From contig NC_080043.1 in assembly GCF_012489685.1 (NCBI RefSeq), forward strand, positions 15,060,223 to 15,124,222: a stretch of 64,000 nt of DNA. The letters run 5' to 3'. Both the position numbers and the translations under genes were made by a program. This document shows positions 1 to 11,200 of this stretch, in pieces. The notes beneath the pieces are model-generated. The model was not told the DNA's origin. It saw only the letters and a program-made list of their open reading frames with translations, and did not search any database. Source of the DNA: Lotus japonicus (Eukaryota > Streptophyta > Magnoliopsida > Fabales > Fabaceae). Position 1 is the stretch's first letter; each line of letters begins with the position of its first letter.

Positions 1-660
1 ATAACTTCCAACATCACCACAAAGTGTAATTATCCCAGGAAACGCGTGTAGTGGCTGAAGTTGTTAACCGATGTAGGTTGGCCGAATTTGCCTCTATAAA
101 TAGAAGAAGGGTCATGACTTGTAAAACACATAACTCATCAATCAATTAAACTGCAAATTTTCCACATTTACCTTTCTTTTACTTTTCAATGTCATTACAT
201 TCCGGCCTTTAAGTTTCATTTACAGTTTTTCTAACCATTTACCTTTCAAGCATTTTATTTATTCAGCTTTATGCACTTTATTTTCAATCGATTTAAGCTT
301 TTTCTTTATCCACTTTCATCTAGCCTTTGTTAGTAGTCACCCAGCTGGTACAAATTATTCAACAGCGAACTTTAAGAATTTTTTAGAATGTCCTAGGAAC
401 CTGCATTGAGGAACAAAGTCTCTTCCTCAAGCAATCGCTTGATTAGGGAATTATTATGTTAGTTTCCCAGCAAACCTAGACAGTTACTTAATCCCTAAAA
501 AACTGTCTGTCAACCAACAATTTGAACCAAAAATAAGTAATTAATCTTCTAATAGCTCACTAACTATATATAATTTATGATTGATTTTCCTTATTTACAG
601 TTTCCTTTGTAAACAAAAGGAGAAATATAACCAGAGATAGTCAGATACGGTTAAGAGAGA
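1..660. repeat. Possible LTR retrotransposon remnant
   Basis: No gene is visible here. A TATAAATAG box near 96-104 is followed by a pyrimidine-rich leader-like stretch, and the block at about 385-455 resembles the regulatory part of a plant LTR. No partner LTR, primer-binding site or coding relic is in the window, so the assignment is a weak inference; unique intergenic DNA is the alternative. Confidence 0.25.
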
Positions 661-1215
661 AAGTAAGAGAGATATCGATGTTAATGAACTTCAAAGTCGT
701 TGATACTTATTGTCATGTGTTTACATCTTGTACATCTATATTTCCTAGCACTAAAGAACAACTTACAACTCCACATTATTCCTTGTGTTATACAAATGCT
801 ACATACAATTTCAACTACTAAAACATTATTCTGCTCTTTTGACATTCTAAATTATCACTATTCACATTTCTCTTGACGATAGGAACTTCAATTGATTATT
901 TGCAACAACCTATTCCCGAAAAAATGACAAGCTGAAGTGCTTCACAAGGGCACAAACAATGTATGAAAATCCCAGGCCACCCTATACACATACTGCAATT
1001 TTCATTGCAGAACTAAAACTTACAATTGTTTTACAAATTTTGTAAACAAGAAAGGAAACAATGAGTATAACAACAAGATATAACAAGCAAAAGGGTTTTG
1101 TCCTTTGTTTATAATGGAAAGAATGGGTGCCCAAAATTCCCTAAAGTGTGGTTTGGGTCATAAGGGCATGTGTGTATGTATATGAAAGGGAATTTTAATT
1201 TGAAAAGAAAAAGGT
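661..1215. other. Intergenic / 3' flank of the MYB gene
   Basis: AT-rich sequence without a recognisable gene. Its right part is the expected 3' UTR and terminator region of the minus-strand MYB gene whose stop codon is at 1216-1218. Confidence 0.5.
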
Positions 1216-3499
1216 TTAAACTTGGAAATCAAGGGAAGGAAAAAAGGACATGTCTTGCATCAAACCCTCCAAGTCCCATTCCCCCATTCTTAAGTTTTCC
1301 CCTGCTTGCCCATTATGATTTCCAAACCCAAACAAGTCCTCTACTACTATGTTGGAGTTTTGAATCTGATCATCAGTGTTATTGAAGCAACTATTATTGA
1401 AGTGGTTGTTGTTGTTATGACTTTTCACATTACTATTATTATTAATTGGGACTTCAATATTATTATTGCTTCGACTAATCTCTAGTGGAGGAAGGGAAAA
1501 GTCACTCTCTAACCCCATTTTACCATAATCACAATGAAGTCCATCACCATCATCATCACCAACCATGCCAAATTGTGTGAAGCATGCAGCAGACATTAAG
1601 TCAGGGAAACCGGTGGGTGCACTGGTCATGGCGAAAAAGGGATCAAAGTGTTGATGATCAGGTAGAACCATGGAAGGTGGCATATTGCGCATGGATTGCA
1701 TGGATGATGATGATGTGGATGAGGATGAATCCATGCACATTGTCATGAGGTCATGTTGCTCATTCATATTAGGCATGATAATGTTGTTGTTGCCCCCAGA
1801 AACATGATCTCTGGGTTCAGATGAGTCACTGTTGTTTGGTGATGGGGTGGACAAGTTGTTGTTGATCTTGAATCTCTTCTTCAGAGTGGAGTTCCAGAAA
1901 TTCTTGATCTCATTGTCTGTGCGACCAGGGAGACGTGCAGCAATCTGAGACCATCTGAGATTTTCAAATGGAAATGATTAGAAGAGAAAACAAAATGTCA
2001 ATAACATCAAAAATATGTTAAGTTCCACTGTACCATCCAACTCTTGACTCAAAATCTTAAGTTAATAAGGTTTTGTGTTATTCACACTTCACTTTGTTAC
2101 AATACATGGAGAAAAATATGGTTTACAAAGTTATAAGAGTTTCTCTTTAAATTAATTTTAACACATAAAGACTATGTTCTATATAATATATACTAAATGT
2201 TAGTAATTAAGATATAATTCATATGTGGACTAGAATATTAACATGGTTCATCATAGAATTGTCCTTTACACTTATTTTATTCTTTGACATTATTGACCAA
2301 TTTGGAATTTCGTCACCCACACTTGAATTTTAAGCACATTCAACAGATCAATTATGGCATGACATGAACAATGTCCATTGTACAACTAATAATTGAAATA
2401 TATAAACTAAAGTAATGACGAAAAAGACAACAATGCCCTTGCTGAGATTTTATCAGTCTTGATTCTTGAATATATTGGGTTTGTGTCTACCAGTGCTGTC
2501 CTCGATCAATTAAGAAAAGCTGTATATGACATGAATGCATCCATTTGATGGAAGAAGAGGCTCTAATATTTAACAATTGAGATATTAGCAAAGATTTGCA
2601 GTGCTTGCAATTATAGTTATTAATCAATAATGGGTTAGGTCATCCTTAAGTAGGAAGCTATAGTCCTTGATAGCTAGCTCAAAAACCCTGACAAACTTCA
2701 AGGCTACGTCATTTTATACTTACGCTTCCTCTTGGTGGCCTGGTCTAAACCCTATTTTCAAAGATAAAACATGCCAAATTATTCTATATATCTGCCAATC
2801 TCAGAATTTAAAATTAGAAGTTCTCAAAATTATCATTGAATAGTTCTCCCTGCATAATTTATTTTGGACTAGACTAAATATTCTGTAACTGAATTGCAAA
2901 AGTGAACTTTTTTTTATAAGCCAAAAGAGTTCTATTAAAAGAATTGCAAAAGTGAACTTGTAGCTGGAGAATCACTGAATCAAGTGTTAAGACTTAAGAT
3001 AGATTTAGAAATAATTTTAAAATGTTTCAAGGTTGAACTTGTTATTCAGCTCGTTTGCATGTGAACTGAAAAGCATTTATTAGAATTTATTCCATGTCTT
3101 TTTTTAGTAGATAAATTCTAATAAGTGTTATCATATTGTGTGAACTATAGCAATGGGAGGAAGAAGGTACCTGTTTCCAAGAATGGAGTGTAAATGAACG
3201 ATGAGATCTTCCTCCTGTGGCGAAAATGCGCCGCGCTTGAGATCAGGTCTCAAGTAATTAATCCAACGGAGACGACAGCTTTTACCACATCTCTGAAGAC
3301 CAGCATTCCTAGCAATGTCACTCCAGCACCCTTGTCCCTTAGTTATCATGTACCTCAGAAGCTTTTCATCTTCCTCAGGTGACCATAACCCCTTCCTAAG
3401 CTTGCTCTTAACAACATTGTTGTTATTGCTACTGTTGTTGTTGTTGTTCATAACTCTGTCTTTTGCCATGACCAGATCAGGTTTCCTCATTTGTTTCAA
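1216..3499 (-). CDS. MYB83-like: R2R3-MYB transcription factor, MYB46/MYB83 type
   Basis: Two exons: 3171-3499 and 1216-1954, giving 355 aa. R2 (about residues 36-86) has the three regular tryptophans at 39, 59 and 79. R3 follows and is split by the single intron directly after LHSILGNR, the position expected for this subgroup, which lacks the usual first MYB intron. The donor is AACAG/GTACC and the acceptor CTCAG/ATGG, and the frame is kept. The R3 helix reads [20 protein letters not shown], and the acidic C-terminus ends [20 protein letters not shown], very like Arabidopsis MYB46/MYB83. Those proteins are nuclear master switches for cellulose, xylan and lignin genes in secondary walls. An alternative start is the Met at residue 4. 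Asn/Ser-rich low-complexity stretches flank the DNA-binding domain. MYB46 versus MYB83 orthology is not resolved. Confidence 0.93.
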
Positions 3500-4467
3500 T
3501 TTCAGAACTATATATGAAATTGAAACCTATGAGGCTGGCCTAGCTTTCTTCTTTTAAGTGGGTTGGGTTGTGATAGAGATCTACTATATATGAGAAAGCT
3601 ATATAGCTAACTAGGTGATGAATGATGTTTTTGAGAGGCACACACACAAGGCAAATGGTAATCATGATACTCATGGTTTTGGGGTTTGCTTAAAATATGA
3701 ATATGCAATTTACAGAGAGAGAAGAGGGATTGTGTTTGTTGGTTGATAGGTAGAGTGGAAAACGGATTGGAGGGGGACCGAGAGGGATGGTTGGTCTTCT
3801 TGTCTTTGACTCAATTCTTGTCTTTTTCGATGCATTTTACTTCACTCACAAGGTAATCATCATATATCTTTTATTCTATGGAACAGAAATTATATATTTT
3901 GCTTCCACTTCACATAATATATACTCTCTTTCTCACTATTGGTTTTAAACTTCAAATTCACGTGTGTTGAGACTAGAGAGAGAGCCTATGTAACCTATTG
4001 AAATTAATTTTTTGTTTGGGATCACATCCACCGTTAACAGCAGTGACTAATTTTTTTGTTGCGAGTGCTCAAACAAAGTAAAAAACGGTCGGCTACAAAA
4101 TGTGTTTTATTCTTGTGAGCGAAGATATCTACAAATGGCCTAACATCATGGTTAAAAGATGAAGTGAGCAACTAATATATCACATATTGTGATTGCATAT
4201 GTATTTTAATTTAATGGCAAAGGTGCGGCACGCTTGACAGTTGTCTGTTAATTTTCAAATTCTTTTTTAGTTGTGTGAAGATTACATTTTTGCATGAGTT
4301 TCATTAGGGGGGCTTAACCACTTATTGGCATACTTCTGAAGCAAACAATGTACACCCCCAACAAAGCAATGCCCTTTTTTTTTCTGTTCATGCCATAATT
4401 TTTTAGTTGCTATATATGCATTGGAGATTAAGGCTCTCATTTTGTAAAGATGAAAATGACATATGAG
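3500..4467. other. Upstream region of the MYB gene
   Basis: About 1 kb of AT-rich sequence 5' of the minus-strand MYB gene, expected to hold its promoter. I could not assign individual regulatory sites with confidence. Confidence 0.4.
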
Positions 4468-4476
4468 ATTTTAATT

Positions 4477-4670
4477 GAGTTTAATGGATATGCACTGACA
4501 GTGTAAAATAGTTTTACACAGTCATCCAATTGAATTCCGCCAAATCAGAAAATATATTATTCTTTTAATTAAAATTAAAGTCAAATGTAATTATCTCTCC
4601 TATGTGGCATGCTTTGATTGGATGACTGTGTAAAACTATTTTACACTGTCAGTGCATATCCATTAAACTC
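4477..4670. mobile_element. 194-bp Mutator-like MITE with 9-bp TSD
   Basis: The ends are inverted repeats of at least 50 bp beginning GAGTTTAATGGATATGCACT on both strands. The element is flanked by identical 9-bp copies of ATTTTAATT (4468-4476 and 4671-4679). A 9-bp duplication with long inverted ends is the hallmark of non-autonomous Mutator-like elements. There is no coding capacity. A partial copy of the same family lies near 7661-7690. Confidence 0.88.
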
Positions 4671-4679
4671 ATTTTAATT

Positions 4680-6410
4680 ATTACTTTGAGCAGTAAAGTA
4701 CATACAAAAATTACTTTTAATCTGCTAATTTACTTTAACCTGCAGATTTTACTTCTTAATGGCCATAATTGCAATTAGTTGTCAAAAGTTAGTTGCAAGT
4801 TGCAACACAAAAGATAACATGAATAGGATTAACTATATCAATTAGAAGAGGTTACCCTTATCTACTGCAGATTGAAATCTTCAGCCCAAAATCTTTACGT
4901 CTCATTCTTTATTTCGCTAATAAAATTTTAACATGTCAATTAAAAACCATCATGTAAGTTCTAAGGGTTCGCAGTCTTTGTTAATTAATGGAACAATCAA
5001 TTGAAACACCAGATCGAAAATCTTGATCTATCTACTGCTTACCATAAAAAATGAAAAGGTGAAAGATTACTGTGGACTCTGGAGTTCCAGTGCAATATTA
5101 AGATAACTTAAATGTATGGTTAAACTTTGGGGTTTCTTACTTCATGCTCCATAGCTGATAGGGACTTCTGCTTGCCATTGAAGGACTATACGTGTACATA
5201 TTATCCATAGTATAACTACCAGACCACGTCTCTCTTCCTACCCCTTTATTTTATCTCAAAGATTTTATTTCTGTTTTTGCCAATCTAATTTCAGATTTTT
5301 GTGTTACTATACCAAGGACTCTTAATATGCATGATAAACCAGTGAACATTTGGTTTTGTACAACATACCACCAGAACCTCTCTTTAAAAGAAAGTATCGA
5401 TCTATTATAGGCTTACTGCTCTTGTGGTACATTGACATTGTTTTCTTTTTTAAAATCACCTCACCCTTTACAACATACCAACTATTCTAGATTCAAGAAT
5501 TTAATCACAGTTATGGTTTTTCATTTCTCTCCTCATGGGTTTGATATGTAGGGATCTAACTCAAGAGTTTTTCGTGCACACTCAGTCTGTGTTGTCAACT
5601 GAGCTAACACTTGTTGGTATATTAACAAGTTTTTGCCAAATAAAAATTCTGACCTGAAAATTAAACCAAAAGTAACAATAAATCCATTTCATAAGATTTT
5701 TCAACTGTGCAGACAAAACTATGGGCAAATTATATGATCCAGTCTTTTTCTTCCTAGCTGTCAAAGTATATCTCTCTGATTGATTCCCTTTCCATTACCT
5801 AATTTCCCTACATGAGACATGTCAATTATGTTTTACAAAAAAAAATTCATAAAGCTAAAATATCAGTCCCTGTCCAATTGAAGATCAGATACACATGGGA
5901 GAGTCTTTGTCAATTCCTATTACAAGGGCAATTTAGTTATTCAATCCCCCAACTTCTGTCCTGACAGAGACTTCCACAATGTTCTGATAAAAAGTGAAGC
6001 AGAAACCTCTCAATCTACTCAAATGTTTCTAAAGCATCAATTTTCCTATCTAGAGGTGTCATATAAAGAAGAGGAAAGAAACCAATATGAATCCCCTTAA
6101 TGCTTATGAGGGTATCCCAAGCAACATTCAGCTTTGTTACAAAGACAAGAAAAAACAACTCATATGGAGATTATGTGTTACACCTTGTACTAAATAGGAA
6201 ATAGGAAGAATCTGTTACTAGAATGAAGAGGCCTGAAAAGCTATTGTACTTTAGAAAACAAAATCACGAGCTAAAAAGTATAAAGTACTCAGAAAGAAGA
6301 AACATGGAAGTACAAGGTTGAAGATCACCTGTTTTAATTCAGAGTAAAAAGGACAAAAAGATACATAATGTTCCTTTAGTCCCTTGATATCTTTTAGGTT
6401 TCAAAAATGA
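4680..6410. other. AT-rich intergenic DNA
   Basis: No conserved reading frame, RNA gene or clear repeat boundary was seen. The short open frames lack any family resemblance. Confidence 0.5.
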
Positions 6411-6413
6411 TTT

Positions 6414-6526
6414 GTAAACACATCGACGGTGTCAAACACCCAAACACTCCTGGTTTGTATGTGGCGGTTTCTTACTCCCACAAACTAGAGGTGTTTTGGT
6501 ATCTAACACTTTTGATGTGTTCATCA
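6414..6526. repeat. Small fold-back (MITE-like) inverted repeat
   Basis: The left arm begins near AACACATCGACGGTGTCAAA and pairs imperfectly with the right arm ending near TAACACTTTTGATGTGTT, with a loop of about 40 bases. Size and arrangement suggest a MITE, but I could not define a target-site duplication. Confidence 0.45.
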
Positions 6527-7262
6527 ATCATTATTTGTAGATTTATGGATTGAATCGTCACCAAATAATTAAAACATTAATGATACACTAAACCCACCAT
6601 TTCTCGACATATATGAGGACATATGTGTTTAGCGGCTGTCTAAATGCGAAGAGCGGAAAATAAAAAGACATACGGGAGTTTTTAAACCTTCACAAAATAA
6701 ATACCTCAATTTTATGGCGGACAATATAGTGTCAGTAACCGCTAGATTCATTTTCTAAAACACTGCAGATTTGTGGAGGTCACTAAATGTGTGTGACAAA
6801 TATTTTTTTACACTTCATGTTTAGTGGCACTCAGAAACTACAACTAAATGTGTATGTGGGTTGTATGCCGGAAATCCCAAGTATGTACACTAAATATTAT
6901 GTAATTAAAATATCGCATAGAAAAAGTGATTCATTACTAATTTCAGCCTCCACCATTTCGCCATTCCTCTTGTAAAAAAAAAAATTTCAGTTGATGCATG
7001 TAAACTTCCCTTCTCTTTTTAGTTTGAAGGTTCCAATTGAAGAGAACTTAAAAGTTATAACATAGCACCGAAAAGACCCGTAATTTTTTCTTATATTATG
7101 TCATAGCAACTTATTTTCATAAGTTTCCCCATTTTCCTTCACACTCAAGATAAAATAGTTCGATACTCAAGATTTAGGTGGTAAAATTCCATGGACTATA
7201 ATTCAGTAATCTAATGATCTTTTCTCTCTTTCTCTCTTCCTATTTCTTTTCTAAAGCTATCA
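6527..7262. other. Intergenic DNA
   Basis: AT-rich with no recognised gene. The right end may be a degraded LTR, because a primer-binding site follows it directly at 7264. Confidence 0.4.
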
Positions 7263-7600
7263 TTGGTATCAAAGCACCACCGATCTAGGTGCTTTTATAT
7301 CACACAGAAAACCAATGGAAGCCCTAGCAAAAACTATGGAAAGAATTATCGAAACAATTGATCGATTCTTGGAGGAGAATCACAGAAAAATGGATGATTA
7401 TCGTAGAAAATGCGCTTCTAAAAAGTAGCAGTATGAGACAACGCAAGCAGCAGCAGCGGAGGCAGAATGAGCTGCAACGGAGGCAGAACTACCAAGTGCC
7501 GAGTTCAATTTCTGCCCTAGCTTCCCAGTAACTACCGAGTTCCGAGTTCCCTCATTGTACAAGCACAATTCCTTTAGTTTGATTTTTATTATGACAACCA
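7263..7600 (+). mobile_element. LTR retrotransposon relic: primer-binding site and broken gag start
   Basis: TGGTATCAAAGC at 7264-7275 matches the initiator-Met-tRNA primer-binding site of plant LTR elements with one change. An ATG at 7315 opens a short gag-like frame (MEALAKTMERIIETIDRF...) that stops after about 37 codons and continues with a second stop in an Ala/Glu-rich tract. This spacing of primer-binding site to gag is typical. The rest of the element is missing, so it is a dead fragment. Confidence 0.6.
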
Positions 7601-7654
7601 TTCACAGCATGCAATTATGAATTTCGTTTTAAATTTTAATTGAAACAAAATTTC

Positions 7655-7695
7655 TAATGTGACGGAATTCAATTGGATGACTGTGTACATTTAAT
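7655..7695. repeat. Partial copy of the 4477-4670 MITE family
   Basis: The sequence GGAATTCAATTGGATGACTG matches the sub-terminal part of the MITE at 4477-4670, but the end of the inverted repeat is absent. It is a truncated relic. Confidence 0.55.
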
Positions 7696-8289
7696 CATTT
7701 ATTTCATGTCCAGATGTTTAAAAATATGATACTTAATCTTTGGTAAACAAGGTGATATTTTTGTAATAATGAAAGAGAAAAAAATCTCAAACTATACAGA
7801 CCCTAAAGTCAAAGAGCATGTGGTAAACAAACTAGAACAGAACAAAATAGAGCAGCTGAATTCTGATATGTTTGGTGTATACTAAAAACAAAACAAACAA
7901 GATATAAGGTAGGAAAAAGAATACATTTTTTTGGTGAAAGAAAATAGAACATAACAAGTCAGACTATTCATTCTATCTACATACCAATAACTGAATCTTC
8001 ATTGATCGTAACTGAATTGTCTCTTATGCATGCAGGTCTAACCATGCTAAATTTGTGAAAATAGATTATTGAATAATTTTTCACTTGGAATGAAAAATGT
8101 TTGCAGTTATTTAACTTAAGTACTCACTTTTGCTATAATCTTTTTTCTCAAAGAATGATCAAATTCGGCACTAGGTACAAAATATTTCTATATCCCCCAG
8201 CATGTGGGAGAGGGAATGTAATAACTTTTTAAACTAAAGTTATCACTTTTGCTATAAGTTCAATCATCATCAGAACTAACCTTTTGGAA
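7696..8289. other. Intergenic / 3' flank of TERT
   Basis: No gene is visible. The right part is the expected 3' UTR of the minus-strand TERT gene that stops at 8290-8292. Confidence 0.45.
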
Positions 8290-11200
8290 CTAATATTTTA
8301 TGTCCCATACCAAAGAAGAATTTTCAGCATTTGTTGCATACTGCAGTTCAGGTGACACTCCCTCGGACATCCTATGTGATGACAACATTGACCTCAGAAC
8401 TGCCAGCAACTGCCGATGACGCGATTGCTTCCGCCTCAGTACTTGTACGAAAGCATGTAACCCGAGCCATTCCACTTCTTCCTTCTCCAACTTGAGAATT
8501 GGCCGGATACCGGATTGACGATGCACAGATCGTATCCTTTTCTTAATCAGCCGGTACATGTATCTGGCAGTTGATCGTGAAAGAAAACATGTTTGACTAA
8601 TGGTTGTAATGCCCAGAGTCTTAGAGCCCGTTAATTTATTATTGGAAAGTATGAAAATGGGAAAATAGCACATGTCGAGGCACTTGGGATGTGTTATTTT
8701 CCCATTTTTTCATACTTTCTAGCAGTAAATCAAACAGACTCTTAGTAATCAGAAAGAAACACATAATCATTTGATACATATAGCATTGGTTCATTGAGAA
8801 AAGTCAATCAAATCAACAATATACTAGAACTGATTCAACTGCATGAATCTTGTATCCGTACCTCAGAGAACTCTGAATAATTTCTGAACAAAATCTTTTG
8901 TCAAATTTGCAGACGAATGATAGGTCACAAATGTAACAATGAAACTTCATTGCAGATATCAAAAAAATTTGATAAATGTTCAGTCTAACAACAGCATCTG
9001 AATTGATATTCGAATCGAAGAATATTGGATGGCACTTGGGTCTTAGAAAGAGTCGCAGCTTCTCCTTCAGATGAATGCCTGGTTTACCTTGCCAGCAAAC
9101 AGTAAGCGTTGAGCTTAAATGGTTATTCAAGTACCTGTTCAGCATAGTTAACTAATCATTAGAGAACAAAAACAGATTCACATGGTGCATAATACTTAAC
9201 TCTAAAATAGCCTTCAGAGTAGTAAATCAGATTGAGATGACATGACAACATTAAATGTTAAGTTCCATTTATCACTACATTGAACCTGTTTATACATTTT
9301 CATAACAAAATCCTGAAAATATCGTCAAACTCCACAGACAACAATCAACAAATACAGGAGAAATGTGTCTTCTGAACATGCTCATAACAGTTAAACACAT
9401 TATATTCTAATAGGATAAATAAATAAAAAATTAAATCAAGATTAACCTTGTGTAGTCAGCCAGAATTTCCAAAGTGGAGCAATTGATGAGAAGGCCACTC
9501 CATCGAACAAATGAAGTAGCGCCATCTTTGCCCGCATAAACCCGGTTCATTGCGGAACCAGACATCTGTTCTATATCAAAGTTTGCACCAAACTTCGTCT
9601 CATTCATGTAGCAATTGTAACCACGAAATCCTCTTTGCACCCGGGAGAAAAAGCTAGCTGCCTGCTTCTTTGAGGTAGATATAAAAAGAAAATCATCAAC
9701 AAATCGCATTAGCAGGTAACCAGGCGATGAGAATTTGCCATCGCGATTGGTCTGCGCATTATCCTCCTCGCAACTTCGAGATTCAAGTGTTTTTTCAAGG
9801 AATGGAAATATCACATGGCTCTCCAAATGTCCATAAAAGAAAGAGCAAAGCAAAGATGACAAAACCCCTCCTTGGGGAATACCAACACCTTGCAAGTAAA
9901 ATTTTCCATCAAACCGTAACACATTGTGCTTCATGTGCTCTGTAAGATTTGAAAACAATTCTTCCTTTTTCACACGCTGCCTCCGCTCCTAGGACATAAT
10001 AAAAGATAAATTGAGCTTAGAATTGGAGTTTTTTTTCACTATAACTGTTTAATTCTAAATAATCATCTAGTTAGAGAATTTACCCCAATATCTTCTTAGA
10101 AAGTAAAGCACGGATAAAATATTGTAGCTTGAGTGACATTCATAGTTAGGAAATTAAGCAGGTTTACCCCCTTAGATATATCAACTATATTCTTCCAATG
10201 ATGTTACTTGTTAAAACTTTCAGGGTTTTAACCCATGAACATGTGCAAGTTGTCATTACAACACTAGACTCTTAACTACCCTTTTTAAAACATACCTCCA
10301 AGCAGCTCAGATTTTAGACCTGCTCCATATTTTGGAAACATATGTACATAGAAGAAGGATGAAGCTCCAACAATGTTACCAAGAATTAGAATTTCTTGGG
10401 GCTGGTGTTGTTTATTTCATGTATAAGGGTTTGCTACTTGTATCAAGCATAAAAAAGTTAGAGGATATCAGGGTTAATCGTACCATATATGAGGTTAGGA
10501 ATCAACAAAAGAAAGTGAATGGAAATTATCAATGTCAATAGGAGTTAATATGAATTGAACTAGTGAAGTATCCGCAACAAAACTTTCTAGGCAAAAAGGC
10601 ACCAAAACGTATACCACTACCAGGCCTAGATGAGGCATAAGGCATACTAAGGAAAAATAGTGCTTTTATTTTAATTCTTTCTATCAATCTTCTGGGTTCC
10701 CAACATAATGCATCACTAAATGGTGACACTTGAACAATGTTAACAAAATATACAAGGATACTTCAAATCCAAAACTGGATTTCTAAAAGGTCTCTGTCAC
10801 GGCCTGGGCCAACGAAACTTGAATTCATTGAATTAAACTAACAAAAAAAAAAACAAAACTTCAGATTGAAAGAGGTGGCATAGTGTTTTAGTCAGCTAAA
10901 ATCTGGGTACAAAGATATAATCATCAAAATTTCAATTGAGATACATTACATGTTACCCACTCAATGGAAAATACAAATTTCAAACAATATAGGTCATAGA
11001 TAGGACAAGAAATATCATAATTGGCAGTACAAGGCACTTAGATTTGAATAGCTAAACATACTACAAGACATAATAAAACAAAACTGAGGATGATAGAGGG
11101 TGCAAAAGATACTTTCTCATATGCCAATTAGAAAAAAAAAAGAGAAATGATACCTGATTAACAAAGACACCGTGCTGGGAATGAAAGGAAGCAAAAGGAG

